The translations under genes and the position numbers were made by a program. Below the pieces are notes generated by a model that did not search any database, was not told the origin of the DNA, and saw nothing but the letters and a program-made list of their open reading frames with translations. Shown in pieces: positions 16,821 to 25,228 of a DNA stretch of 64,000 nt; position 1 is the first letter of the stretch; each line of letters starts with the position of its first letter. Origin of the DNA: Burkholderiales bacterium (GTDB taxonomy: Bacteria > Pseudomonadota > Gammaproteobacteria > Burkholderiales > Burkholderiaceae_C); assembly GCA_016192425.1 (NCBI GenBank), contig JACPUE010000037.1, positions 1 to 64,000 on the forward strand. Reading direction: 5' to 3'.

Positions 16821-18614
16821 ATGGAATTCTTTGCTCACAACCTCGCCCCGATCATGTTCGCGGGGCTCATCGTCTTCCTGCTGATCGGCTTTCCGGTGGC
16901 CTTCAGCCTGGGAGCTTGCGGCCTGTTCTTTGCTTTCGTTGGCATAGAACTGAACGTGCTGCCCGAAGCGCTGCTGCAAGCCATGCCGCTGCGCATCTTC
17001 GGCATCATGCAGAACGACACGCTTCTGGCCATTCCCTTCTTTACCCTCATGGGCCTGATCCTGGAACGCTCCGGAATGGCCGAGGACCTGCTGGAAACCA
17101 TTGGCCAGCTCTTCGGCCCCGTGCGCGGCGGCCTGGCCCTGGCGGTGATCTTCGTGGGCACGCTGCTGGCAGCGACCACGGGGGTGGTGGCTGCTTCGGT
17201 CATCTCCATGGGCCTCATTTCCTTGCCCATCATGCTGCGCTATGGCTACGACCGCAGGCTCGCCTCTGGCGTGATTGCCGCATCGGGCACGCTGGCGCAA
17301 ATCATTCCGCCGTCGCTGGTGCTGATCATTCTGGCAGACCAGTTGGGCCGCTCCGTGGGCGATATGTACAAGGGCGCTTTCGTGCCGGGCCTGATGCTGA
17401 CGGCCTTTTACGCCTCCTTCGTCATCCTGATCGCCATCTTCAAGCCCCAATGGGCCCCCGCCCTGCCGCCCGAGGCACGCACCCTGCGCGAAGACAGCGG
17501 CAAGAGCGGCGTACCTTCGCTGCTGGTGCTGACCGCGCTGTGCACGGGCGCTGCCGTGTTCATGGGCAAGAACATGGCCGCACTGCACAGCTGGTGGACG
17601 GGCGAAACCGTGGAGAAGGTCGCCCTGGACGAAACCATTGTCATTTCCATGTGCTTTGGCGTGGCCCTGGCCTTCGTCGCTGCGAGCATCAACAAGATCA
17701 CCCGCATGGGCCTGCTCTCTCGCATGGCAGAACGGGTGACTTTCGTGCTGATCCCGCCCCTGCTGCTGATCTTCCTGGTACTGGGCACCATCTTCCTCGG
17801 TGTGGCCACCCCCACCGAAGGCGGCGCCATGGGCGCAGTGGGCGCCATCATCATGGCGTTTGCGCGGGGCCGCCTGAGCATGGATCTGCTCAAGCAAGCC
17901 GTGAACACCACCACCAAACTGGCGTGCTTCGTGGTCTTCATCCTGGTGGGCGCCACCTTGTTCGGCCTGACCTTCCAGGGTGTGGATGGCCCGGTCTGGG
18001 TGGAACACCTGCTCAGCGGCCTGCCCGGCGGACAGCTTGGCTTCCTGATCGTGGTGAACATCATGATCTTCTTCCTGGCCTTCTTCCTGGACTTCTTTGA
18101 GCTGTCCTTCATCGTGGTGCCGCTGCTGGCGCCCGTGGCCAACAAGCTGGGCATTGACCTGATCTGGTTCGGCGTGCTGCTGGGCGTGAACATGCAGACT
18201 TCGTTCATGCACCCACCGTTTGGTTTTGCACTGTTCTACCTGCGCAGCGTGGCCCCAGCCAAGGAGTACTTCGACAAAATCTCCAAGAAGACGATCCAGC
18301 CCGTCACCACCATGCAAATCTACTGGGGTGCCGTGCCATTTGTGCTGATCCAGCTTGTCATGGTGTCGCTCATCATCTTCTTCCCCGGAATCGTCTCCAG
18401 CGGCCTGGACAAGGAAGAGGTCTATGACCTGGACAAGGTGCGCATGGAGATGGAAGCCGCCATGCCCCAGGAGCCCGTCCAGGATGCCCTGGAGCCCGCC
18501 TCGGACGCCGAGGGCGCACCTGCCGCCGAGGGTGCCGAAAACGCCGCCTCCGGCGACGATCCCCTGAAGGCCTTGCAAGACTCGCTCGACAAGAACGGCG
18601 AGAAGAAGCCCTGA
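16821..18614 (+). CDS. TRAP transporter large permease (DctM/FcbT3-like)
   Basis: Large permease of the TRAP carrier, 597 aa. It drives Na+ or H+ coupled uptake of an organic acid, with about 12-14 membrane segments. The sequence matches the longer COG4664 (mannitol/chloroaromatic, FcbT3) type: LIGFPVAFSLGACGL, ASGTLAQIIPPSLVLIILADQLGRSVGDMY and VATPTEGGAMGAVGAI. A loop of about 70 residues in the middle and an acidic, Ala/Glu-rich C-terminal tail of about 60 residues account for its length against about 430 aa in ordinary DctM. The periplasmic binding protein is not encoded nearby. A terminator follows 58 bases later. Confidence 0.88.
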   Translation: MEFFAHNLAPIMFAGLIVFLLIGFPVAFSLGACGLFFAFVGIELNVLPEALLQAMPLRIFGIMQNDTLLAIPFFTLMGLILERSGMAEDLLETIGQLFGPVRGGLALAVIFVGTLLAATTGVVAASVISMGLISLPIMLRYGYDRRLASGVIAASGTLAQIIPPSLVLIILADQLGRSVGDMYKGAFVPGLMLTAFYASFVILIAIFKPQWAPALPPEARTLREDSGKSGVPSLLVLTALCTGAAVFMGKNMAALHSWWTGETVEKVALDETIVISMCFGVALAFVAASINKITRMGLLSRMAERVTFVLIPPLLLIFLVLGTIFLGVATPTEGGAMGAVGAIIMAFARGRLSMDLLKQAVNTTTKLACFVVFILVGATLFGLTFQGVDGPVWVEHLLSGLPGGQLGFLIVVNIMIFFLAFFLDFFELSFIVVPLLAPVANKLGIDLIWFGVLLGVNMQTSFMHPPFGFALFYLRSVAPAKEYFDKISKKTIQPVTTMQIYWGAVPFVLIQLVMVSLIIFFPGIVSSGLDKEEVYDLDKVRMEMEAAMPQEPVQDALEPASDAEGAPAAEGAENAASGDDPLKALQDSLDKNGEKKP

Positions 18615-18671
18615 CCAAGAGCGGCCCTCTGCGCAAGCTGCCAGGCACTCGCTCCAAGCACAGTGCCCTCT

Positions 18672-18701
18672 GAAGCCACCCCAAGGGGTGGCTTCTTTTT
18701 T
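18672..18701 (+). terminator. Intrinsic terminator of the TRAP operon
   Basis: GAAGCCACCCC-AA-GGGGTGGCTTC, an 11-bp perfect stem, followed by six T. It lies 58 bases after the large permease stop. Confidence 0.85.
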
Positions 18702-18748
18702 GTGCGTGCCCGCTGCCAGCCCAGGAGGCGCGCCCAGCAGCACCCCCC

Positions 18749-18782
18749 AAATACAAAAGCCACCCGCACAGGGTGGCTTTGC
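18749..18782 (-). terminator. Intrinsic terminator of aceA
   Basis: AAAGCCACCC-GCACA-GGGTGGCTTT at 18756-18780. On the minus strand it is followed by TTTTGTATTT, as expected for termination of aceA. The stem core GCCACCC is the same as in the terminator of the facing TRAP operon. Confidence 0.8.
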
Positions 18783-18815
18783 AATCTCACCGCCTCCAAG
18801 GAGGCAGTGCGCAGA

Positions 18816-20138
18816 TCAGTGGAACTGCTCTTCTTCGGTGGAACCGGTCAGGGCCTTCACGCTGGAAGAACCGCCCTGGATCACGGTGGTCACGTCGTCG
18901 AAGTAGCCTGCGCCCACTTCCTGCTGGTGCGACACGAAGGTGTAGCCCTTCTCACGCGCAGCGAACTCGGGCTCTTGCACCATGTTCACGTAGTGCTTCA
19001 TGCCTTCGCCGCGAGCGTATGCATGGGCAAACTGGAAGGTATTGAACCAGTTGATGTGGATACCGGCCAGCGTGATGAACTGGTACTTGTAGCCCAGTGC
19101 CGACAGCTCTTCCTGGAAGGCTGCAATCTGCTTGTCGTCCAGGTTCTTCTTCCAGTTGAAGGAAGGCGAGCAGTTGTACGACAGCAGCTTGCCGGGGCAG
19201 GCAGCATGCACGGCCTGTGCGAATTCGCGGGCAAAGCCGATGTCGGGCACGCCGGTCTCGCACCACACCAGGTCGGCGTAGGGAGCGTAGGCCACGCCAC
19301 GGCTGATGGCTTGCTCCAGGCCGTTCTTCACGCGGTAGAAACCTTCCTGGGTGCGCTCGCCGGTGATGAAGGGCTTATCGTTGTCGTCGCAATCGCTGGT
19401 CAGCAGGTTGGCGGCTTCAGCGTCGGTACGGGCCAGAACGATGGTGGGCACGCCCATCACGTCGGCAGCGAAACGCGCTGCGATCAGCTTTTCAATGGCT
19501 TCGCGGGTAGGAACCAGCACCTTGCCGCCCATGTGGCCGCACTTCTTCACAGCGGCAAGCTGGTCTTCGAAGTGCACGCCTGCTGCGCCCGCTGCGATCA
19601 TGTTCTTCATCAGCTCGAAGGCGTTGAGCACGCCACCGAAACCGGCTTCCGCATCGGCCACGATGGGCAGGAAGTAGTCCACGAAGTTCTCGTCGCCGGG
19701 GTTGATGCCACGGCCCCACTGGATTTCATCCGCGCGCTTGAAGGTGTTGTTGATGCGGCGCACCATGGTGGGCACCGAGTCGTAGGCGTACAGCGACTGG
19801 TCGGGGTACATGGTTTCGGACGTGTTGCCGTCGGCAGCCACTTGCCAGCCCGACAGGTACACGGCCTCCAGGCCGGCCTTGGCCTGTTGCATGGCTTGGC
19901 CAGCAGTGATGGCACCGAAAGCGTTGACGTAACCCTTCTTGGCGCCGCCGTTGACCTTGGCCCACAGCTTTTCGGCACCGTTCTTGGCCAGCGTGTACTC
20001 AGGCTGCAGGCTGCCACGCAGGCGCACCACGTCGGCGGCGCTGTAGCCGCGCTTGACGAGCTTCCAGCGGGGGTTTTCGGCCCAGTCTTTTTCCAGGGCG
20101 GCGATCTGCTGCTCGCGGGTCAGAGGCTTAGTAGTCAT
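18816..20138 (-). CDS. aceA: Isocitrate lyase
   Basis: Glyoxylate shunt enzyme cleaving isocitrate to succinate and glyoxylate, 440 aa, cytosolic and Mg2+-dependent. The catalytic signature KKCGHMGGK lies at 198-206 with the active Cys at 200; [16 protein letters not shown] and [11 protein letters not shown] are also intact. The length fits the short bacterial ICL type. The ATG at 20138 has GGAG eight to twelve bases upstream. Two 18-bp palindromes 68-115 bases upstream probably bind a regulator. The gene allows growth on acetate and compounds degraded to acetyl-CoA, in line with acs and the acyl-CoA pathways in this window. Confidence 0.97.
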   Translation of the reverse strand: MTTKPLTREQQIAALEKDWAENPRWKLVKRGYSAADVVRLRGSLQPEYTLAKNGAEKLWAKVNGGAKKGYVNAFGAITAGQAMQQAKAGLEAVYLSGWQVAADGNTSETMYPDQSLYAYDSVPTMVRRINNTFKRADEIQWGRGINPGDENFVDYFLPIVADAEAGFGGVLNAFELMKNMIAAGAAGVHFEDQLAAVKKCGHMGGKVLVPTREAIEKLIAARFAADVMGVPTIVLARTDAEAANLLTSDCDDNDKPFITGERTQEGFYRVKNGLEQAISRGVAYAPYADLVWCETGVPDIGFAREFAQAVHAACPGKLLSYNCSPSFNWKKNLDDKQIAAFQEELSALGYKYQFITLAGIHINWFNTFQFAHAYARGEGMKHYVNMVQEPEFAAREKGYTFVSHQQEVGAGYFDDVTTVIQGGSSSVKALTGSTEEEQFH

Positions 20139-20205
20139 GGGGAGTCACTCCATCGGTTGATTGAAAAACGGGGCCAGACATGCTGGCGAACCATGGTGCT
20201 ACTTT

Positions 20206-20223
20206 AAGTCTTCTATAAGACTT
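20206..20223. promoter_or_regulatory. Operator-like palindrome 1 upstream of aceA
   Basis: AAGTCTT-CTAT-AAGACTT, a perfect 7-4-7 inverted repeat 68 bases before the aceA start. It shares the GTCTT-N4-AAGAC core with a second site whose centre is 30 bp away, about three helical turns. Confidence 0.65.
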
Positions 20224-20235
20224 GCGCAACATCTT

Positions 20236-20253
20236 ATGTCTTATACAAGACAT
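20236..20253. promoter_or_regulatory. Operator-like palindrome 2 upstream of aceA
   Basis: ATGTCTT-ATAC-AAGACAT, a perfect 7-4-7 inverted repeat with the same core as the site at 20206. The layout recalls GntR/FadR-type operators, but the regulator is not encoded in the window, so the family is a guess. Confidence 0.65.
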
Positions 20254-20464
20254 ATTTTTTGCATTGCAAATCAATGACTTAGCAACAAAATTCCTGCATA
20301 TGAAATTTAATTTCTCGTATTGAGAAAAATTTATGCAGGCCGCCCGCCAATTTTCCACATTGCAGGATGATTTCTCCGCCATATGAAACTGGGGGGCTTT
20401 TGGGCTTTCGCCAGCCGGTGCGCGCGCATGAGGCATGATGCTCGCTCTTTGTGACCGCCGCACC
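20254..20464. other. AT-rich intergenic region, aceA and EamA upstream
   Basis: With the palindromes this completes a 326-base gap between the divergent aceA and EamA genes. It is strikingly AT-rich from 20254 to about 20340 compared with the flanks, as expected for promoters. No small gene was seen. Confidence 0.5.
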
Positions 20465-21427
20465 ATGACACGCCCCGCCAACGCTGCCCCGAGCCTGCCC
20501 ATCGCCTATGCCTGCCTTGCGCTGAGCATGTCCCTGGTGGGCAGTTACGTGGCCTTGTCCAAACCCCTGGCCGCAGTGCTTCCGGTTTTTTTGCTGGCCT
20601 GGATGCGCTTTGGCATTGGCACTGTGGCCATGTTGCATTGGCTGCGCAAGCCCGCCGAAGAACCCGAATTGTCGGTGCGCACCAAGAGCCTGCTGTTTCT
20701 GGAATCTCTGCTGGGCAACTTCCTGTTCACCGTGTGCATGATTTACGGGGTCAGCCTGACCAGCGCGGTGACTGCAGGTGTGATCATGGCGGGGATTCCA
20801 GCTGCCGTGGCGCTGATGAGCTGGGCCTTCCTGCGCGAAACCATTGCTCCGCGCACCTGGTTTGCGGTCGCCCTGGCCGTGGCGGGCATTGCCTTGTTTG
20901 CGCTATCAAAAGGTGAGCACTCAGCGCACGGCAGCATTGCCATGGAGGCTGAAAATACTCAAAACCTGGCATGGCTTGGATACCTGTTGCTGCTGGCCGC
21001 AGTGGTGTGCGAGGCCGCGTATTCGGTGATCGGCAAGAAGCTGACGGGCACCCTGGGGCCGCGGCGCATCACCTCGCTCATCAATTTGTGGGGGTTCGCG
21101 CTGTCCACCCCGCTGGGGCTGTACTACGCCTTGCAGTTTGACTTTGCCAGCGTGGGGGCTGGTATCTGGCTGCTGCTGCTGTTTTATGCCCTGGCCGCGT
21201 GCATGTGGACGGTGTGGCTGTGGATGACCGGCCTGCGGGCCGTACCTGCGGCGCAAGGCGGGGTGTTCACGGTGTTTTTGCCGCTCAGTGCCACGCTGGT
21301 GGGTGTGGCGGTGCTGGGCGAGCGGCTCAGCAGCCTGCAGTGGCTGGCCTTTGGCATTGCGCTGGCCAGCGTGGTGCTGGCCACCCTGCCCTCGCGCCTG
21401 GCACGGCGTGTGGGCTCAGGCCAATGA
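20465..21427 (+). CDS. EamA/DMT-family transporter
   Basis: Drug/metabolite transporter superfamily protein, 320 aa with about ten membrane segments in two EamA repeats. The start MTRPANAAPSLPIAYACLALS (ATG 20465) puts the first segment at residues 10-30. The hydrophilic stretch ALSKGEHSAHGSIAMEAENTQN in the middle is encoded by what looks like a decayed copy of the dispersed repeat (20902-20962), so the repeat has become part of the protein between the two halves. The 3' end overlaps the convergent rraA-like gene by 12 bp. Substrate unknown. Confidence 0.82.
   Translation: MTRPANAAPSLPIAYACLALSMSLVGSYVALSKPLAAVLPVFLLAWMRFGIGTVAMLHWLRKPAEEPELSVRTKSLLFLESLLGNFLFTVCMIYGVSLTSAVTAGVIMAGIPAAVALMSWAFLRETIAPRTWFAVALAVAGIALFALSKGEHSAHGSIAMEAENTQNLAWLGYLLLLAAVVCEAAYSVIGKKLTGTLGPRRITSLINLWGFALSTPLGLYYALQFDFASVGAGIWLLLLFYALAACMWTVWLWMTGLRAVPAAQGGVFTVFLPLSATLVGVAVLGERLSSLQWLAFGIALASVVLATLPSRLARRVGSGQ
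20902..20962. repeat. Degenerate dispersed repeat inside the EamA gene
   Basis: GCTATCAAAAGGTGAGCAC, TCAGCGCACGGC and TGGAGGCTGAAAA follow the order of the family repeat (first arm, GCGC arm, GGAGGC). The match is imperfect and the reading frame is kept open through it. Confidence 0.4.
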
Positions 21428-21916
21428 TGTGGCGCTGACGACGATACCGTCGGCGTCGGCATAGAGCCAGTCGCCCGGCTGCACGCGCACGCCCTGGATC
21501 TGCACCGCCACGTCGCGCTGGCCTTCGTTGCGCTTTTCGGTGGGCAGCGGCATGAGGCCCAGGGCGCGGATGCCCACGTCGGTGGCGTTGAGTTCGGCCA
21601 CGTCGCGCACGCAGCCGTCCACCACAATGCCGGCCCAGCCATTGCGCGCTGCTGCAGCGGCCAGGTTGCCACCCACCAGCGCGCGGCGCAGCGAGCCGCC
21701 GCCATCAACCACCAGCACGCGGCCCTGGCCGGGCGAGTCCACGGCGGCCTTGACGAGGGTGTTGTCCTCAAAACACTTGACGGTGCTCACCGGCCCAAAA
21801 AAGGCTGGCCTGGCGCCATAGCTGGCAAACACCGGGGGCAAGACGCGGAACTGTCCTGAGGCGTCGGCCTTGTGCTGGTCGCAAAAATCACAGGTGCTGA
21901 AGGAAGTGGTGCTCAT
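21416..21916 (-). CDS. RraA-family protein (HMG aldolase-like fold)
   Basis: RraA/4-hydroxy-4-methyl-2-oxoglutarate aldolase family protein, 166 aa. Members either inhibit RNase E or cleave pyruvate from HMG-type acids. FGPVSTVKCFEDNTLVK, VLVVDGGGSLRRAL and GCVRDVAELNATDVGIRALGLMP are typical. The aldolase motif D-X20-R-D is incomplete: R104 and D105 are present, but the position 21 residues before R104 is Gly83 (VGGNLA) instead of Asp. Aldolase activity is therefore doubtful. ATG 21916 was chosen; 15 extra upstream codons look non-conserved. Confidence 0.8.
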   Translation of the reverse strand: MSTTSFSTCDFCDQHKADASGQFRVLPPVFASYGARPAFFGPVSTVKCFEDNTLVKAAVDSPGQGRVLVVDGGGSLRRALVGGNLAAAAARNGWAGIVVDGCVRDVAELNATDVGIRALGLMPLPTEKRNEGQRDVAVQIQGVRVQPGDWLYADADGIVVSATSLA

Positions 21917-21929
21917 GGCGGAATGGCGG

Positions 21930-22226
21930 TCAATGGCTGGGGGGCGTCTTGTGGCAGGCATCGGGGCGCTGTCCCACGGGCACCGGGCAGCGGTTCACCT
22001 CGAAAGGCGACTGCGCCAGCAGCGTGGTCAGGGCACTCGACGCCATGGTGACGAACCAGAAAACAAAGAAAACCGCAGTGTAGACGGCTTCGCGCGACCA
22101 TTCGACATGCGCTCCATCGAGCCAGTGCAGGTCGTGCGGATCGACCATGGCAAAGACCAGCATTTCCAGCACGCCCGCCATCAAGAAGGCGGGCCAGGCA
22201 ATCCACATCAGGCGTTGGCTCCACAT
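21930..22226 (-). CDS. Small membrane protein at the end of the cco cluster
   Basis: A 98-aa protein with two hydrophobic segments (about residues 5-28 and 46-70) and a Pro/His-containing tail (CPVPVGQRPDACHKTPPSH). The start MWSQRLMWIAWP has AAGGAG about ten bases upstream. It follows fixH with a 41-bp gap in the same direction, so it is probably the last gene of the cbb3 assembly operon. I do not recognise a characterised family and assign no function. Confidence 0.7.
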   Translation of the reverse strand: MWSQRLMWIAWPAFLMAGVLEMLVFAMVDPHDLHWLDGAHVEWSREAVYTAVFFVFWFVTMASSALTTLLAQSPFEVNRCPVPVGQRPDACHKTPPSH

Positions 22227-22267
22227 GGTGTCTTGTCTCCTTGTCTTGGCGGGTATAGCGCCCGCTG

Positions 22268-22543
22268 TCAGCGCGGCTGGTCCTGGGCGGGGGTGGCGGC
22301 GTGGTTGCGGCCCTTGAGGGCTGGAACCAGGCTCTTGTCGGGCTCTTGCAGGCGCCGGTTGATGTCGATGCCACGGCGGTAGTAGTCATCGGCCACCACA
22401 GGATCGGGCGAACGTATCGCCAGCCACAGGGTGACAAAACTGGCCACCACGACCACCAGCGGCCCGGCGATGACCAGCCAGACATGGCCATGCCTCCACC
22501 AGGGGCTGGGGGTGGAAGATTTGTCAGTGTTTTGCGGGTTCAT
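22268..22543 (-). CDS. fixH: FixH-like cbb3 oxidase assembly protein
   Basis: Short FixH/CcoH-like protein, 91 aa, with one membrane anchor (about 18-42, HVWLVIAGPLVVVVASFVTLWLA) followed by SPDPVVADDYYRRGIDINRRL, the conserved start of the FixH domain. It is shorter than classical FixH (about 150 aa) and lacks most of the C-terminal periplasmic domain, as in other betaproteobacteria. It lies 27 bp after ccoG. The role is assembly or stabilisation of cbb3 oxidase. Confidence 0.8.
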   Translation of the reverse strand: MNPQNTDKSSTPSPWWRHGHVWLVIAGPLVVVVASFVTLWLAIRSPDPVVADDYYRRGIDINRRLQEPDKSLVPALKGRNHAATPAQDQPR

Positions 22544-22570
22544 TCTTGGCACCTTGAAGATCTGGACTCG

Positions 22571-24007
22571 TCACTGGCGCGGCACCAGAAACACGGATTT
22601 TTCACTCACCTTCGCCCCGGTTTCCACGGCCAGAATGTCGAAGTGCAAAGGGTACGAGCCTTCCGGCAAGCTGCCATAGGGCACGTGTACCTGCACCACC
22701 ACCCAGCGCGATTGGGCAGCAGCAATTTCGTACTCGGTTTCGGCAGCCATGAGCGCGCCTTCAAGCCCATGCACCGAAATACGGTAATGCTGGGGCGCCT
22801 CGGTGGCGTTCATGATCTGCAGGCGGTAAATGTTCTCCAGCTTGCCGCCAGCGACAATGCGCGCAAGGGCTGCGCGATCGCGCACCACATCCACCTTGAA
22901 GGGGCTGCGCACCGCCAGGCTCAGCAGCATGCCCAGGGACAGCGCTGCCAGAATGCCCGTGTAGATAAGCACGCGCGGCCGCAGAACGCGCTTGAGCATT
23001 TCCGCCGTACCCCAGCCACGCGTCACGCCGTTCTGCGTGGAAAAGCGGATCAAGCCACGCGGGTACTGCATCTTGTCCATCACCGTATTGCAGGCGTCCA
23101 CGCACAACCCGCAGCCAATGCATTCGTACTGCAGCCCGTTGCGGATGTCGATGCCCACGGGGCAGACCTGCACGCACAGCGTGCAGTCGATGCAGTCGCC
23201 CAACCCCTTGGCCTTGTAGTCCACTGCCTTGGTGCGCGGGCCGCGCGGTTCGCCCCGTGCCTCATCGTAGGTGACGATCAGGGTGTCGTGGTCAAACATC
23301 GCGCTCTGAAAACGCGCGTAGGGGCACATGTACTTGCACACCTGCTCCCGCAGGAAGCCCGCATTGCCATAGGTGGCAAAGCCGTAGAACAGCACCCAGA
23401 AAATCTGCCAGGTGCCCTGCAGTGCCAGCAGCTCGCCGCCCAACTGGCGGATGGGCACGAAATAACCCACAAAGGTAAAGCCGGTCCAGACCGAGACAGC
23501 GATCCACAAGAACTGCTTGAGCGATTTCTTCCAGACCTTCTCCAGTGTCCAGGGGCTGCCGTCCAGCCGCAAGCGCGCGCTGCGATCCCCTTCGACCTTG
23601 TGCTCTATCCACATGAAGATTTCGGTGTATACCGTTTGCGGGCAGGCAAAACCGCACCACAGCCGCCCAGCCACCGCCGTGAACAAAAACAGCGCCAAGG
23701 CCGAGATGATGAGCAGCGCCGTCAAATAGATGAAATCCTGCGGATACAGCACCAGGCCAAACAGGAAAAAGCGCCGTGCGCCCAGATCGAACAACACCAT
23801 CTGGCGTTCGCCCCATTCCAGCCAGGGCAGGCCGTAGAAGACGATCTGGGTAAGGAACACCATGGCCCAGCGCCAGCGGGCAAAGTAGCCGCTGATGGAG
23901 CGTGGATAGACCTTTTTCTGCGCCTCGTAGAGCGAGACGATTTCTTTCTGGGGATCCGCCGGAGCGATGGGGATGACCTTGCGGGGCTTCCCGCTGGGTG
24001 TGTTCAT
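22571..24007 (-). CDS. ccoG: Cytochrome c oxidase accessory protein CcoG
   Basis: Membrane ferredoxin-like protein (RdxA/FixG/CcoG), 478 aa, linked to Cu(II) reduction during cbb3 assembly. The N-terminal half has about five membrane segments and LWCGFACPQTVYTE. The two 4Fe-4S clusters are CIDCTLCVQVCP and CIGCGLCVDAC, about 25 residues apart. The C-terminal third is an Ig-like FixG_C domain. The start MNTPSGKPRKVIP (24007) is preferred over an upstream ATG that adds 12 residues. It sits 121 bp after ccoP. Confidence 0.93.
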   Translation of the reverse strand: MNTPSGKPRKVIPIAPADPQKEIVSLYEAQKKVYPRSISGYFARWRWAMVFLTQIVFYGLPWLEWGERQMVLFDLGARRFFLFGLVLYPQDFIYLTALLIISALALFLFTAVAGRLWCGFACPQTVYTEIFMWIEHKVEGDRSARLRLDGSPWTLEKVWKKSLKQFLWIAVSVWTGFTFVGYFVPIRQLGGELLALQGTWQIFWVLFYGFATYGNAGFLREQVCKYMCPYARFQSAMFDHDTLIVTYDEARGEPRGPRTKAVDYKAKGLGDCIDCTLCVQVCPVGIDIRNGLQYECIGCGLCVDACNTVMDKMQYPRGLIRFSTQNGVTRGWGTAEMLKRVLRPRVLIYTGILAALSLGMLLSLAVRSPFKVDVVRDRAALARIVAGGKLENIYRLQIMNATEAPQHYRISVHGLEGALMAAETEYEIAAAQSRWVVVQVHVPYGSLPEGSYPLHFDILAVETGAKVSEKSVFLVPRQ

Positions 24008-24128
24008 GGTGCAGTGCTCGTCGTGCAGTGGGTGGCGCAGCAAGCCCGCTGCGCCTGGGGAGAAACCGGCGGCGGCGGAGCCTGCACACCCCGCACACCG
24101 GCCGTAGCGACCACCTCAGGGGCCAGTG

Positions 24129-25049
24129 TCAGCGCTGGGCTGCAGCGCCAGCCTTGTTCGACAGCCCCCAAACATAAGCCGTCAGCACACCGAGCTGTGC
24201 TTCGGTCAGCTTGCCCGCCTGCGCTGGCATTTCGTTGGTCTTGCCGTTGTTGATCATGGCGATGATGGCAGCCTCGCCCCATCCGTGCAGCCAGGTGTCA
24301 TCGGTCAGGTTGGGGGCTCCAATGTCGGTATTGCCCTTGCCGTCGGGGCCGTGGCACGCCGCGCATGCCGCAAACAGCGGCTTGCCCAGCGAAGCCTTGA
24401 CCGAATCATGCGGGCTGTTCGACAGGCTCAACACATACTGTGCCACGTTGCGCACGTCGTCGCTCGAACCGACAGCCGCTGCCATCGGGGGCATCATGCC
24501 CACGCGGCCCTGGTGCAGGGTCTCGCTGATCTTCTCGGGGGTGCCGCCATGCAGCCAGTCCTTGTCGGTCAGGTTGGGGAAGCCCTTGCTGCCGCGGGCA
24601 TCCGAGCCGTGGCACTGCGCGCAGTTGTTCATGAACAACCGCTCGCCAATCGCCATGGCCTGCGGGTCACCGGCCAACTCTTGCGTCTTCATCGCGGCAA
24701 AGCGCGCATAGACCGGCTGGATTTCAGCGTTGCCCTTGTCCATTTCGCGCTGGTATTCACCCACCTCGGACCAGCCCAACTGGCCAGCATACTTGCCCAG
24801 CCCGGGGTACAAGGCCAGGTACATGAAACCAAACACGATGGTGATGACGAACAGCCACATCCACCAACGTGGCATGGGGTTGTTCATCTCGGTCAGGTCT
24901 TCGTCCCACACATGGCCGGTGGTGTTGTCTTCGGCAGACACAATCTTCTTGCGTGCCGTGAAGATGAGCAGGAGCAGGCAGGCGATGACGCTGAGCACCG
25001 TAAGACCGGCAACGTACACCGACCAGAAATTGTTGATGAAATCACTCAT
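24129..25049 (-). CDS. ccoP: cbb3 oxidase subunit III (CcoP)
   Basis: Membrane-anchored di-heme cytochrome c of cbb3 oxidase, 306 aa, passing electrons to CcoO/CcoN. Two membrane segments (12-30 and 62-80) are followed by two heme c sites, CAQCH at 143-147 and CAACH at 229-233. The length is normal. The motif NPMPRWWMWLFVIT before the second helix is typical. CcoQ lies 24 bp upstream. Confidence 0.96.
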   Translation of the reverse strand: MSDFINNFWSVYVAGLTVLSVIACLLLLIFTARKKIVSAEDNTTGHVWDEDLTEMNNPMPRWWMWLFVITIVFGFMYLALYPGLGKYAGQLGWSEVGEYQREMDKGNAEIQPVYARFAAMKTQELAGDPQAMAIGERLFMNNCAQCHGSDARGSKGFPNLTDKDWLHGGTPEKISETLHQGRVGMMPPMAAAVGSSDDVRNVAQYVLSLSNSPHDSVKASLGKPLFAACAACHGPDGKGNTDIGAPNLTDDTWLHGWGEAAIIAMINNGKTNEMPAQAGKLTEAQLGVLTAYVWGLSNKAGAAAQR

Positions 25050-25073
25050 GGGTTGTTCTCGTTCTGGTGGGTT

Positions 25074-25211
25074 TCAGTCTTGTTGGAAGGGCAGCCGGGC
25101 CGCCTCCTCGAACCGCTCTCGGTTGCCGCGCGAAAACGCCCACACCGCAATGCCGATGAAACAGGCGAACGACAGCAGCGTGAAGATGACGCGCATGGTG
25201 GTGATGTCCAT
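25074..25211 (-). CDS. ccoQ: cbb3 oxidase subunit IV (CcoQ)
   Basis: A 45-aa single-span protein, MDITTMRVIFTLLSFACFIG then IAVWAFSRGNRERFEEAARL, between ccoO and ccoP. It has the usual CcoQ/FixQ form: one helix, a basic turn (SRGNRERF) and an acidic tail. It is read from the sequence directly and does not appear as a long frame. It stabilises the oxidase complex. Confidence 0.92.
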   Translation of the reverse strand: MDITTMRVIFTLLSFACFIGIAVWAFSRGNRERFEEAARLPFQQD

Positions 25212-25228
25212 GATGTCCCTTTCGCAAC

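Noticed and set aside
16560-18743. Minus-strand frame of 727 codons opposite the TRAP permease genes
   Set aside because: The composition (His, Gln, Gly, Glu) is typical for the antisense of membrane proteins; the plus-strand genes are unambiguous.
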